A stretch of 64,000 bases of DNA, from the NCBI GenBank assembly GCA_028829895.1, contig CM054178.1:103396058-103460057 (forward strand), read 5' to 3'. The position numbers and the translations under genes are program-made. Within the stretch, counting starts at the first letter, position 1. Each line of letters starts with the position of its first letter. This DNA comes from Sinotaia quadrata. Its lineage: Eukaryota; Mollusca; Gastropoda; Architaenioglossa; Viviparidae. Below are positions 13,101 to 26,300 of the stretch, piece by piece. Below the pieces are notes generated by a model. That model was not told the origin of the DNA. It ran no database searches and saw nothing but the letters and a program-made list of their open reading frames with translations.

Positions 13101-13595
13101 CATAACCCAGTTGTTTTATTTTTGCAATGTGGAGACAAAAAACATTTTAAATATACTGAATTAATTTTACTTTTACAAACAGTTGGGGGGGGGGGGGATA
13201 GAAAACTAATATTTAATTTCCACACTTGCACGTACAAAGTCACGGTCGTAACCATTGTAAAATTTACAAAATGAAAACTAATTATTAAATTTAAAGATGT
13301 CATTTATTATGTCCATTAACCACAACTCGACACCTATTTAAAACCTAAATTAACGAAGAACTTTTAATAAATCATCTGCATACAGATGATAAATTCCCAG
13401 ACAGGTGTGCTAAAGGACAAGGCAAATGTTGACAACCTGTATGGATGTGTTCATTTCGCTATCAAGTGCATGCCTAAGCCTTATCTCCCCACTCGTAATA
13501 TATGTTCAAATCCTTATAAATTTTAGAGTGAATTAAGTTTAAAAGCATCATAATTCACCATCTCCTGCTTTAATCGTTTCTTTCTTCACGCCCAT
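1506..13595 (-). CDS. FKBP1A: FKBP12-type peptidyl-prolyl cis-trans isomerase, five exons, C-terminus off window
   Basis: FKBP12 is a small cytosolic prolyl isomerase. It binds FK506 and rapamycin and, in animals, modulates ryanodine receptors and TGF-beta type I receptors. Five exons (13595-13559, 11684-11637, 6388-6296, 5422-5400, 1577-1506) join in one frame to give 91 residues beginning [13 protein letters not shown]. Human pocket residues are visible: Y26 (HYTG), F36 and D37 (KFDSS), R42 (SRDRN), F46, V55-I56 (EVIKG), W59 (GWEEG) and Y82 (DYAYG). Human H87 is Tyr here (RGYPG). The human protein has 108 residues, so about 17 (the IPPNATL..FDVELL strand) are missing. They are not found between 1 and 1505 and probably lie left of the window. 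The gene is divergent from MDC1. Exon 4 is a microexon with a GC donor. Identification is very secure; the end is incomplete. Confidence 0.95.
1578..5399 (-). other. FKBP12 intron 4 (GC-AG)
   Basis: AT-rich intron with no recognised gene. About four degenerate units of about 105 bases, each with TCAAAGCTCACTTGTGAAAG and TATCCTATTGATCA, lie at 2350-2740. The rest shows only simple A/T runs. Confidence 0.6.
5400..5422 (-). CDS. FKBP1A: FKBP12 coding exon 4: 23-base microexon with GC donor
   Basis: The exon encodes G-WEEGIAK, matching human GWEEGVAQ, and carries the pocket tryptophan W59. It lies between a TTTTTTCAG acceptor and the sequence AAG|GCAAGT. The only donor that continues into exon 5 (MSTGERA, human MSVGQRA) is the GC dinucleotide at 5399-5398; reading on gives unrelated residues. 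A GC-AG intron with an otherwise perfect U1 match is the simplest reading. Confidence 0.9.
5423..6295 (-). other. FKBP12 intron 3
   Basis: AT-rich intron with a (CA)n microsatellite at 5466-5492 just upstream of the microexon on the coding strand. Nothing else is recognised. Confidence 0.7.
6296..6388 (-). CDS. FKBP1A: FKBP12 coding exon 3
   Basis: The exon encodes [17 protein letters not shown] and then [13 protein letters not shown], the central strands of the FKBP fold with the ligand-pocket residues F36, D37, R42 and F46. The acceptor is TTTTAG and the donor is G|GTATGA, both phase 1; 93 bases. Confidence 0.96.
7715..9440. repeat. Tandem triplication of a ~576-base unit
   Basis: The start ACAAATATCAACCCACCTG recurs at 7715, 8295 and 8871, giving periods of 580 and 576. 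Units 1 and 2 share long identical blocks (for example TAGGAATGTGGGGTAGGAG onward), and units 2 and 3 are nearly identical at their starts. The third unit ends more diverged at about 9440. Confidence 0.93.
10428..10810. repeat. 45-base minisatellite, about eight copies
   Basis: TGAACTACTCTTGTATG recurs at 10441, 10486, 10531, 10576, 10621, 10666, 10711 and about 10758. Units alternate between AAGCCAAGCCCC and ACGCCATGTCCC variants, which suggests higher-order amplification. Confidence 0.95.
11637..11684 (-). CDS. FKBP1A: FKBP12 coding exon 2
   Basis: The exon encodes [17 protein letters not shown], equivalent to human GRTFPKRGQTCVVHYTG. It is preceded by a TTTCCAG acceptor and followed by a GTATTT donor, both phase 1. 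The 48 bases keep the frame with exons 1 and 3. Confidence 0.95.
11685..13558 (-). other. FKBP12 intron 1
   Basis: AT-rich intron with a (TA)n patch near 12695-12720 and a G-run at 13186-13198. I see no other feature. Confidence 0.6.
13559..13595 (-). CDS. FKBP1A: FKBP12 coding exon 1 (start codon)
   Basis: This exon encodes [12 protein letters not shown] plus the first base of a Gly codon. The start ATG is the complement of 13593-13595 and matches the universal MGV start of FKBP12. The exon ends GAT G and is followed by a GT donor at 13558-13557 (phase 1). Confidence 0.93.
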
Positions 13596-14223
13596 TTTCA
13601 TCCTGGGGAAGACGAAACCATAAAGTCGGCTGTGGTCTCCCACACCAGACCGTCTGCATCCCTTCCTTTTCTCGTGATTTCTCGCAAAGAACGAGAAAAT
13701 ATAGCGGGAACCTTATGTACGTTTTTCAGTTTATATAGTAATAATACTAATATAGTAAATACTCCATTAGCGTTTGCATTTTATTTAATACACAAGAATC
13801 TCAGGCAACATTGTGTTTTTATATATCACCAGAAACTACATTAGTTGATGGTTATTTTTTTATGCTTTATCAATTGTGTTTATTTGTTTGCATGCTTAGG
13901 TACACAACATTGTGGTTGATGACTGGCACTCTTACTAGTCTTAGATCTTATATTCGATTGACTGGCATTAGCACTTGCAGTATTAATAGCAGTTACTACA
14001 TGATACTAATTACATGTTTTAATTTCGAACATTTTTAGAAAAATAACTTTAATTATTTTTTGTTGCAAAGAAACGTGCCATTACTGATTTGAATTATTTA
14101 AAGAAATTAACTTTAAAGTTTAATACTATTACTAATAATACTAATACTGTAATAGTTTAAAAATAAAAGAACATTTAGGCCTACTGTTCTACTTTAGGTT
14201 TACTTTAGATTGAAGCTACTTCC
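13596..14223. promoter_or_regulatory. Divergent intergenic region between FKBP12 and MDC1, probable bidirectional promoter
   Basis: These 628 bases separate two start codons on opposite strands, so both 5' UTRs and promoters must lie here unless non-coding 5' exons exist. A perfect 9-base inverted repeat, TTTTCTCGT (13667-13675) and ACGAGAAAA (13691-13699), flanks another TTTCTCGC. GCGGGAA at 13704-13710 resembles an E2F half site. No TATA box is convincing. The layout is seen; the function is inferred. Confidence 0.5.
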
Positions 14224-14313
14224 ATGGATCCGGATGCTACCCAAGTCATCTTTGGTGAGCATGATGACGATGATGAAACAGATGAAGAACTACCTCCATC
14301 ACAGAAAAAACCT
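14224..14313 (+). CDS. MDC1: MDC1 coding exon 1
   Basis: The exon encodes MDPDATQVIFGEHDDDDETD and then EELPPSQKKP, ending at CCT|GTAAGT (phase 0). Human MDC1 also begins with a TQ (MEDTQAIDW) followed by an acidic stretch. The TTCCATGG context supports this ATG. A possible acceptor (CTTTAG just upstream) leaves room for a 5' UTR intron. Confidence 0.85.
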
Positions 14314-17300
14314 GTAAGTTTGTATAATGCAAATATGTGTTCTCTATAAAAATATAATTTATATTCGTCAGCGTTCATCACTTCTTTAGTTAAGTTCTTA
14401 GAAATGAGATAGTGTGTTGGTTTTTAAAAAAATATTTATATTTTGACAGGATGCTTTAAAAAAATATTTACATAATGATAAATAAGATATTACAGATCTC
14501 AGGGAATTCCTACATAAAAGTTTCTTTATTATATATATCTACGATGTTTATTTTGTTTTCAATCACAGTGTCTTGGGAGACTCCTGACAACCTCTTGCAG
14601 AACCTGATGAAGAAATCCTATTATATTGCATATGATTATGATACTCTTTGTCTTATTCTTATTTATAGCAGATCATTCTCTAGACATTTCAATGTACTTT
14701 TAATTGACTTAATGAGTTAATCAGATGGAGATCATCATTCATTAAGTGATTTATTTGGATATTTTGCCATATTAATTTTATATATCCACTGAAATATTCT
14801 GAAAATAGACTTGCTACTTTGCAAATAATCTGTTACTCTTTGCACTTAAGCATTTTATTAGCTCTTAATATATTAAACTTAGAAATTTAGTTATTCAGAG
14901 TTTAAAATTATACTAAATTAGTAAATAATGGTAAATGTATATATAATTATATTTTAATACAAATATACTGTTTTGTTCATACATTCAATACATACACACA
15001 TTCACAATCACATATATTTAATGCTTATGCAGAAATGGATATGAACTTTGAGTCCTGTCCTTCACTCCTTGTTATATTCAACCAGTTAAAGTATATGTAT
15101 AAACTATAATAAATATGTAATGGCTTTGTACTCATTAAGCCCATTTGTAGTCATTCCAGCTATTGTGTTTTCATGCTACTGAAAAATACATCGTATTCCC
15201 TACTCTTTTGTTTTCTTTGATTGCAGATGGGACAGCTGACAGTAATAGAAGGAAAAGGTCTTATGGAAAGTCATTTCCCAGTATTTGAAGGTGAGAATGT
15301 ATATTTGATAACAGAAAAATAATTTGAAAGTAAAAAGTTCAAACATCACAAAATTGTGCAAAAAATATCATTTTATTCAGCATTTCAACACCTTCCCAAA
15401 GACATGACATAATTTGAGATTATTAGTCCATGCAGTTCTTGCTAAATTGAAAATCCCACAGCACCCTTCCTGCTGGTCTCATTTCTGAGACATATTAATT
15501 ATTGTACTGATACTAATGCTGATTTTTCTGCCATGTATGATCGAATGAAATCTCTTAACAGAAAGATCTATTTGTAAGCATAAAATTATTGAATTTTCTC
15601 TGAATTACAAATTCACTAGTTTGGTTATAGGCCTTTTTACATGTAACTTTTATGAAAGTTGGGAGTATGCTATTTTCTTCAAATAATTAGTTTTAAAAAC
15701 AGATTAAATTCATTGATATTATTTTATTTACTGTTAACATTTTAGTTATGGATAATAATTTATTGTTTAGAAAAGTAGTTTTCAAATATCAATAATTTTG
15801 AACAAAAAATGGATAACTCTGGATGTTAAAAAATGTAAACATTTGAAAATCTTAAGCATGTAAAATGTTTCACTTCCTTCAAACATTGCATTTACAATAG
15901 CACAGAAATGTTTATTTTACTGTTTGTGTTCTTGCATACATGTTTTTTGTCGTATTATTTTTAAATCAAACCTTGATTTTTTCCTCAAAGTTTTAAATTA
16001 ATTTTCAACTGTTGCTTAGTTGTTGTGCTTGTCTAGTTTAAAGATCTTTTATTTCTTTAGCAATAGCATTATATAAATAAAGAATAAGTTTAAATATAAA
16101 GGCAGCATATTATTTAAGTTTCAAGTTAATCTTATTGAACATTATGAGCAAACTTATATTAAGAGTGAAAATTGTGGGGATTTAATTTTTTTTAATTCTT
16201 TTATCTTTTTGAGCAAGTATGTACTTTTGTCTTCATATTATTAATAATATTATTGTTATTATTATTAGCTGCTGAGCAGTATACTCTTTTATCTTTGCAT
16301 TTCTTATTAGAAAAAAATATCTGCCATATATTTTTAATGGGTGATATCATGGACTTTGATGCCAAGTTTGTTTTTAAATGGGGCCTAATAGTGAAGAGAT
16401 CCAGTGTTTTGAACTTTAGACTATTATAAGAAGAATATTCTGTTTATAAAAGTATGTTCTGTGACCAATATAATAGTGAAATTAACCAGTGTATTTATTA
16501 TATTTCATCAGTTTGAATCCACTGGGCATTGTTAAGTATACTACATCCATTCAAGATGCATTATGCATTTATTCATATATTTCTGCTACTGCATGCTTTT
16601 GTGTACATTATCTTATTGTGCATATTTATTATTTTGAAATAATTATTGCTGAATTAAAATGGTCTTTTATTATATTTAATAAATTTATAGTTTACAATGT
16701 AATTATGTTAAATATCATGCCACTTGCCAGTACTGTTTATTTAATTCGTGTACACATATATGGCTATAGCACCTTTGTAACAATCATACAATCTGGCTTT
16801 CTTTTCATAAATATTTATTTTATGTACACATGGGTATAGCACTGTTTAACAATGAAGTTTTCGTACATTTTTTCAGTACTTTAATACTTTGTCAGGAAGC
16901 CTTCAGAATAAGAGGTGTCTTGCTCATTATTTCTGTGTAATTAGTAATAATATGTATTTAATATTTATGTATGTAGAATGCATACTCTCCAAGCGCACAT
17001 TTGAAAGATTTTATATATGTAAGTGTGTATTACATCTTAAACATTGAAACGAAAGAAATGTCAACATAGCATGTTTAGTTAAATAGATAATACCATGCTG
17101 ATCATTTTAATAAGTGAACCATGACTGTGTTTTATATAGTTCTAGAGATGTCAGAATTTATCCCTTTCATTTTACAATGTAATTAAAAATTTTCAATAGA
17201 ATAAAAAATATATTTAAATTGAATAATGATTAACATAAATGATCTTTCATATGTTTAGATAAAGTATAGGTTGCTAATCAGTTTGTGAACTGTCTCTGTA

Positions 17301-20300
17301 TGATATATAGTTTCAGAGCTATGACAGTTTGCATGTTTACATTTTATGTATAACACTTGGTTATTGCTTCTTTTTTTTTTTAATTTGCTGAAATTTCCAG
17401 CTTCCAATAATTTTCACTTGTTCCAATGCCATTGAAAAAAATATGCATTAGCTACATGGCAAATGAGTTAATACTTTAATAGCATGCATTCTGGATGTTA
17501 CCGATGTACTTTGTTCATCAGTTGCGTAAGCTATGGTGCCATTACTATTCACATTTCTTGTATCATAAATGATGACACTAAATTAATGATATCTCAAAAG
17601 TATTAAAGCTATCAAAATCAATTTTTTTTAATGCAGCCTTATTTTATCAGAACACTCATTTTGAGCAGAAAAAAGTGAGTGGGACTGCCTATTCATAGCT
17701 TTGATATAACTTCCTAATAGATAGTTTACTTATACTGTACTTATTTTATAAAACATTGGGTCCTTTTGTGACACTCACAAGGGTAGATGATTCGTAAACT
17801 TTCAAATCTTGAATTTTTTTTAAATTTGAGACATTTACAAATATTATTTGGTGTAGTTATTGTTAAGTCTTTTTCTAAAATTGCAGGTGACAATATCATC
17901 GGGAGGCAGGAATCTTGTAAGATTTGTATTCCTTTAAAGGTAACTTCATTCTTTGTTGTACTCTTAAAATTGTCTTGAGTTGCTTTGATTATTGATAGAT
18001 ATTGTTTTTAATATTTTTTTTTTTTTTTTTTTGCAAACAGGGACACGTTGAATATCCTTGTCCTATATTTCCCTCATTCCAGTTTCAGTTTATCCATTTA
18101 TTATTATGAAGATGGCTTTGGAAAAAAATCTGAAAAATTGATCCTGTAGAGAATTCAACTTTTGCATATGCTCATTATTTTTTATTAATTTACTGCTGTT
18201 GTTCCTTTGTGCTGAAATTAGCTTAAAGCTATCATGTTCAGATTTGTTTTATACATTACAGGTTTTCTTTATCAATCAATCAGAATTTAAATATCCAGTG
18301 ATCTTTGTGTTATTTTTATATTTTGGGAAGTAAAGATCAAATTTACTTAATTTAGTTGTCTTTAAACTATTTATCATTGATTTATGGTTTGTTTTTGTTT
18401 TTTTTTCATTTTAACTGAACATATATTTCTGAACAGATTAATTACTTAAATTTAGGGGATTTGTTATGACAAACTTTTTACCCATAAAATGTGCTCTACA
18501 TGCAAATGAGGTCTTATTAGTTTACTTGTTCTTCTTTGACATCTTGATGTAAGAATTAGAGATTTTATTGTCTTTTCTCTGTGCTTTAATTTCAGAAATG
18601 TATATTTTTATATTCATACTTTAAATTTTGTTTAGCGCTGTTTCTTTGTTAACCCTTTACTGGGCAAAGCGGCCGATCGTCTGATCAGGCAAAATGTCTG
18701 AAAATGTCCGTATCAACCAGTATTCCTTTCTCACACATCGTTTGATAAATCGCAAGACTTCCAGTTGTCTACTTCCTGTGTAGTTGATTCTACGATAACT
18801 GAAGTGCATTTCGAAATGTTTTCTCTTTGATGCATTCATTTTTTCATAACTGTTTTTTTTCACATTTGGTGTTTCAAATGGATTTTGAATCATCGAGTGA
18901 TAATCTGGAGTTTACAGGATTCAATTTGTTGGACATTGAAGTGGGAGAAGTTGATTTTGAATCTGACGATGAGATTAACAGTGACATTAGCGTTAGTAGC
19001 ATACACATGTGTAAATAGTGTTTTTACATAGTGTATGTGGCTGACAATCACTGGAATTTTTTTTTTGTTTAAATATATGTGTTCATGTATGGGTTAAAAT
19101 TTGACACCTGATAAGTATACTTCACATAGGAAAACAAGAAATATGCTTTCATTTGCATTTTATTTCATTGAAATATATGCAATAATACTTAAGATATGAT
19201 GTTTTTACTAACCCTAAATCTCACTGAAATCCTAAAAATTCTTGCCTGCGCAGAGTTAAAAAAGGAAAAACATGAGCCCAATAAAGAATTAAATATTTAT
19301 CACTTTGATAAAGTTTTCGTTGTGGAGTCTTGATTTTAAAAAAAAATTGTTTCTGTCTTAGAATTTTGTTTTATATTCATTTATGTTTCAACTTTGCTAA
19401 TTTTGTAGACAGGCACAAATGCTTAATGAGATATTTACATTTTGGAAAGGAGATAGATATATATGGTCTTGAGTAGAAGAAAAGAGGCAGGAGGACAATT
19501 AAAGGAGAAGACAATTTTCTATGCATTTTTTATTGACTGAGACTGCCACTGACATGATTTTTAACTGCTAAATGATTTTCAGCAAGCACCGCATTTCACA
19601 CACAGGACTGCTTATTCATGCTAATGTTGAGATTAGATATGAAGTCCACCATTTTGAGTTCTAACACTCAAAAATATAAACCGATAGCCCATTTTAATTC
19701 ATGAAATGTAATATTGCTTTATTGAGTAATTGCCTTTTTAAAACATCCTTTGTGATTCTATAGGCCTTGAATATAATGTTAAAAGAATGCTCAGCACCTA
19801 TATTATTAGACTCTCAATATCTCTCGTAGTAATTGGGAGTTAAACCATCTTGGTCTCTTTCAATAAATGGTGTGTTTGGATCTCCAAGTTGAAATTAACC
19901 ATCAACAGCTTTGGACAAAACAAAAGTACTTTACAGGACACCTACACTAGAATGCAGTTACAATTAACGAAAGGATTAAACAACACTTTAAGCAATAACA
20001 GTGTATTTGCAGTCTCTAATGCTATCAGCTTTGTAAAAGACTTGCTGACCTCAGCTGTAATGTAGGAATTACAACAATTTCATTACATTACAAAGGATAC
20101 AGATTCCCTTTGTCTAAGGTGGCACTTAATTAAGAGTAATGTTTTCTCTTCTATTAATAATTTTGTAACTTCAACAAATCAAGTAGCTTACTGTATATTT
20201 TCTCTCTTCTCCCTTTCTCCCTTAATTTACTATTAAATATAAGAAATACAACCAGTTCGTAAGATACAAACTTTATTGTATTCAATTCTAAGGCATTTGT

Positions 20301-23300
20301 TATCATGGCATGTATTGCTGCTTGGTTCCCAGGAAATTGACCTAATTAGGCTGTAACATGTCGTCTGCTTCCTTCTCTATTTTGCTGTATTATTTACTAT
20401 TGTTCTTTCTCTTTCTTGCTGCATTTTTGAGTGGGAATCTCTTCTCGGTTCTTCAAGCAGATCTTCACTCTGGAATTCAAAATTCTGTAGAATATTACTC
20501 TCTAGCGATACCATTGGTCATCATAGTAGTAGTTGAACCTAAAGTTACATCACAGAGGTAATCTTAAAGCACCTGTTTGAATAATAAAATCTATGCCTAG
20601 GCTCTGAATTAAAAATAAATGCCTTCTGTTCTCTTGATATAATCTTTGCCCTGTACAACATCCACAGGAAAAAAAATGTTATACATTTTACTTATCCTTC
20701 TTCCACTGTATAGCAAAAGATTATAATAATTTTCAATCATTTCGAAATACATTTCAGTCATTAGATCAGTGAGAACAACAATTAATTTCTTTTCTACACA
20801 AATTAGTAAAAGATATATTTACTGAGCCAAATTCTGTACCAAATAACAGTTTTCTTTTTTCTCAGAAATTGTTTTAAAATTTAAATTCACCACTAGCTAA
20901 CAGGACTGCATTTCTTGGACCAGGAATACAGTGTCTGTTTCTTTCAGCTGAAAATTCAAAGTGCTGTTACTACAGTTCAAGATTTCAAATGTCCATCGTG
21001 ACTTGAGGATTTACCTCTTAATTCATTGTTAAATTATTTAAACTTTGTTCATACCACACCTCAAGTTGCTCAGAGAGATGCATGATAGGGAGTCATCTAT
21101 TCTAAAATAGTTTTCATTTAAGTTTGGCTAAGTGTGTCTGCACTTTAATGTTTACTTGTCATGCAGGTATTTGCACTTCTCTGTTCACCCAGTGTTGTTC
21201 TCTGACTTATAATCCACAGCTTAATCCTTTTTCTTTTAACTCCCAATGTCTCTATTCAGCATTTATTACAGTCATATAGAGGTGTGTAGCCATGAGCAAA
21301 ACAAGATAAGTGCAATATAGCTCTCACTAACTGTGTGGTTAACACTTTGTTCACACATTTATTCACTTCTTTCCTTTGTTTACTTATTACTAAAATTCCA
21401 TGTAGCATAATATATAATATGCACAGAACATAAGTATATTTTAATAATTTGGATTTAATTACCCAAAGACAGAAATCTGTTACATGACAATTGATTAGTT
21501 ATTGTACATTTTAGAAGTAGACTTGTATTACAATGAGTACTGCATGGTGATGAAGGTCTGATTGTTGCCTAACTACAAAAAGAATTTAATAATTGAAGTA
21601 AGAAAATGGGATTTTGAATGTCAGGTTTAAAGCTTTAAGAGAAAAGATGGAGGCTGTGAACTACAGCATACTACAATCTCTTGGAGTGACCTGCATCCTT
21701 GCCATGTACCTCTTGCTGCCATGTGCATATTTTATATTTTTAGAGCACACTAACTTCAATTTCTTGTACTTAAAAAATTAGAGCAAAATTGCCATTGCTT
21801 GTCATGAAATAATATTGCTCTAAAACCACTCTACACATTCACCTCCCCTTCATTAGAATTTGTGTTCTTTGAAAAAAATACTAACATTTAATCAATGAAA
21901 TTAAATATTAAAAAACAAACCTGCTTTCATTAACATAGGCTTGATAAAAGTTACCAGGACCAGTAACTCTTTACTCTGTATGCATTTTTGCATTGCACTG
22001 TTACATAGTAAACAAAAATTATTCAGGATATTCGTGCATTGGTATTTTGGAAAGAATCAGATGCTATTTCACCACCATGCCAGACAGATATCTTGGACCA
22101 CAATCCTCTACCTAGCCAGACTGGTCTTGTAGACTGCTTGCCATTTAGATACAGGTATTTGAGTCCCAGTCTGCAATTAAAGCAGTCAAACTAGACATTG
22201 CCATGATTTTTGTGTCCAGCAATGAATTATACTCAGCTGCTTAAATAGTAGTAATACTTCACATTCTAAGTTGTTTCACAATCATTGCATCAGTTTATTC
22301 CTATTGTCCAGCCCTAAATAATATAGAACTGGCACTCATCTAATCCCAATGGACTGATACCAGCTTCACCTTCATTTAAGTGTTTTTACCTGATGCTTCT
22401 TCTGACTGGTTACAATGGCTATTTTATTGCCTGCTCCTAGCTGTTGCCATTAAACTCAGTGAAGCCACCCAGCTTATCAACCATCTTGGTTTGACATCAC
22501 AACTCAACTTGATGTGTGGAGCCATTTGGGGGCAAGCATAACAATGTGCTGCTGTCAGCACTGTGTGCTAGCATTCAGCACCCTCCTGGCAGATATCCCT
22601 TTCACTACTTAACATTGAGCTATTTAACTAATATAAGAATTAAATAACTCAGATTAATTTCATATAAACATTTAACAGCACCATATCCACAAGATCATTA
22701 AAACTATGTGCACATAATTATTCTTCTGAACACAAAACTATTCATTGTACTTCTCAGCAACATTAACTGTTGATAAATCATTATCCAAAGAAACTTATAT
22801 TTTAGTATTTAATTTCAGCATGAATATTTATAGTATCCTTTGATATTTTAATAATTCATTAATTATTTTTATATAAATTAATATCATATTAATTTAATTA
22901 TTATTAGCTCTGTAACCATATTTGTGCTGTGCGAATAAATCTGTGAAATAATATTTTAAATTTAGTGGAGTGAGAGATTAATCTATGGAATATCTGTGAA
23001 ATTATTATAATTTTTGTATGTATTTATGTCTACTAATAAATGTAAATAGTATGAATGTAATTTGTGTGCTTTGTTGGAGTCATTTTGTAGCTGATAGCTA
23101 GACAGAAAAGACGAGCCTATAAATATTCAGCACAAAACTGAGGAGACGATCAGTTTACAGACATTGTGACAAATAACCTTGGGTTACCTTTTTTCACAAA
23201 TAAATGTTAGGTGAATTCAACTACTCCCCACTTAACTAAACTGATAGCATGAATTGTGCAAATGTAATTACATATTTTCAAGTCATTCTCCATACAAATT

Positions 23301-26300
23301 GAGCAGCAAAAGTTTTTCCCATTTAGGATTATATTTTTTCCATTTTTCCTTAGTCACCTTACAAAGTCATATTTTGCCAAAAGGCAGCTATTCACTATGA
23401 ATTGTAATGTTACAAGTGTTGGATAAAAGACAGTACACGTTCTAAAACTCAAAACCTTTCCATAATATATATGCATTTTATAGGGATGCTAGCTTGCTAA
23501 TCTGCTGAACCTGTTCTCCTTAATAGAGGTAAATCAAGACATTTGTAAATTTTTCTAATTTAATTTTTGCAGAAATCAATTTTAGCCATAGTCTTATCAA
23601 TTTTTCTTTATTAATATTTTCAATTTCTTTGGTTTTGGATATTTTAAAATAAAATTCTTTTCAGTCTTTGTCTAAGGAACATGCTTGTATTACTGTTGCC
23701 AATGGAGTTCATCTGATCTATGACAAATCCAGTCGCAACAGAACTAAACGAGGAAAGGTAATTTACATATTATTAAATTAAAAATAATTTATATATATTA
23801 TTAATAAATATAAATAAAAAATAAGAAAACTTTGAAGGTAATATTTCTTGTTTTTTATTAACCAGACTTTCCATAACCATTGCTTTTTTAAAAGAATTTT
23901 GTCTCATTAAGAATAAGGGAAGAGCTCAATATAACTTCTTCTTTTTATTATTATAATTATATGGTGAAGCTAAAATAGGAACGAGTCTGTTTCATGTTAT
24001 ATGAAAGGTTGTGATTTTCTTAAATTCGATGCAAGGTTCATCTTCCATTAGAATGAGACAAGAGCCCAAGGTAACTTTTTTGTTGTTTTTTATTGTAATT
24101 ATATGGTGAAGCTTTAATAGGAGCATTAGTCTGTTTCATGTTATATGAAGGGTGGTGATTTCTTAAATTTGTTGCAAGGATCAACTTCCATTAATGTTAT
24201 TTTCAAATCATGTGATCATTTGTGAGTTTTTGCTGTGTATATATATATTTCCATTACTGTGCATTTTTTTGATTCACTGATTATTTGTTACTTATTATTA
24301 TTATTATTTTAATATATTTTTTATAGTTATTTCTTACACCAGAGGTGCGATATGAACTTCGGAATTGTGATGAACTGACTTTCGCTGATATTCATTGTAC
24401 TTACACAATCTTTGATCAGGTAACTAATATATTGCAGAATATTGTTAGTGTTTCAGTGTTATGTTTGTTTTACTTTTTCTATACTGCCAGCATCAAACCA
24501 TATATAATATTTTATTGATAGTTACTTTTGAATTATAACATTTACTCTATGCCTGCCCTGTGAAAAAGGAAGAGCTTCAAATATATTGTATGCAGTTTTC
24601 AACAGTTTTATATATTGTTATAAAAGTATCCAAGTTATTCCAGCATATCAGGTCTCCTGATGCCCTGTCTATATTTTTTATTCATCTAGTCTCACTAACA
24701 TTTATTCTTCAAAAATTAATAGCAAAAATTATATTGATGTTGTTCAAGGAGGAGGTAACAAAATGAGCACATTAAACTCTATACATTAAACTCTCTTCAA
24801 TAAGAAAACGATATTATCATGAAATATCAGTAAATAAACTTTTTATCTTAAAATATTTTGTGTATTATTCCTAACGTACAAATGTGAAAAAAATATGAGT
24901 GTATGAAGTTATCTCTCCTCTTTCTAATGGACCCATCAGAATTTAGGTTACATTCTCATGTATGTTTTGTGAAATTCCTAAGAAAATGGTGCCCAATGAG
25001 AAATTTTTGATGTAACCCTACGGTTGTTGTCAAAGTTTATGGACACAATAATAAAGTTCAGAAGGAAAGCAAAAACATACTTTAAAAGATTAAACTTACC
25101 CTCTTTATTTTTATATATAAAAATAGTTCACAGTCAATGTGAAGAAAACTGCTATGAGATAAAGTTTAGTAATTTTGTATGTGAAAGAGCATTTGTAAAA
25201 CAGTTGACGTTGGGATTACCTATATTATTATATATATATTACCTATATTATATATATATATATATAATATATAATATACAGGGATTGTTTTCATATTTTG
25301 TTTCCACCCTTGATAAGATGTGTTCTGTACTACAGTTATATGAAGCAAATGAGTTATTCTGTGCAGAGTCCCTTACTCATTTTCTTTGGGACTGGTGCAA
25401 CTTCTTTCATTAATCTATTATAACTTTCTTAATTATTGTTTCATTTTTAAATTCAAAACATATATTAAAAAAGAAAAGTGCTATCTTTAGATACATTTAT
25501 TGTAATTTGATATACATTTTTTTTTAATGTTGGTAGCTAGTATTAGTACAGAAATGCACTCTAGAACTGAAATGGCAATAAATAGTGTAGCTAGGCATTA
25601 TAAATGGTATGTTATGTAAATAATCATTTTGTATATTGGTTTATAAAAATAATCATTTGTTGTGACACCGCAAATTCATATATTTTTGCTTATATGACTA
25701 CAGCTGCATTTCATAATTTGCATGCCTTTTTCATAAGAATGCACCTAACCGTCATAACAAATTCTGTGATTTTTGTTTTTTTTATTTCATAAATTGACTA
25801 AATGTTACCTCATTGACTGCTCTGCAGTAGAAGGTGTTGGAGGTTGATAAATAAAATCACACTGAATTAATTAAAGAAAGCTGAATGTGCAGCAGACTGT
25901 AAAATCAGAACTAGCTCAAGTTCCTAGATTGATTCTCACAGATGGAAACTACCACCACCTCAGAACTGAGTGTGACAAACCTAAGTCCATTAAGAAAACA
26001 TGTTTCAGTTTTATATACTTTTTTAAATGTATTATACTTACTTTTTATATAAATGTGACTTCAGTAAGAAGCTTGTGAACTGCATTTTATTCAGGTAGAC
26101 ATATTATTTAATATTTGCAGTTGGAGTGTTTTTAACATATATATATATGTATATATATTTTTTTTATTATGGTACCACTGAACTTTATAATGTTTGTTGA
26201 ACTTTGAACATTATTTATGCATCCCTTTGATAGTGTATGGAGACAGCTTATATTTTCAGATTCCTGTCTCAGGGATTCAAAATAAAGAGTCTGAAAATAT

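Noticed and set aside
16489..16839. 116-codon plus-strand frame in MDC1 intron 2
   Set aside because: AT-rich composition, no domain, no splice or phase support. It looks like chance.
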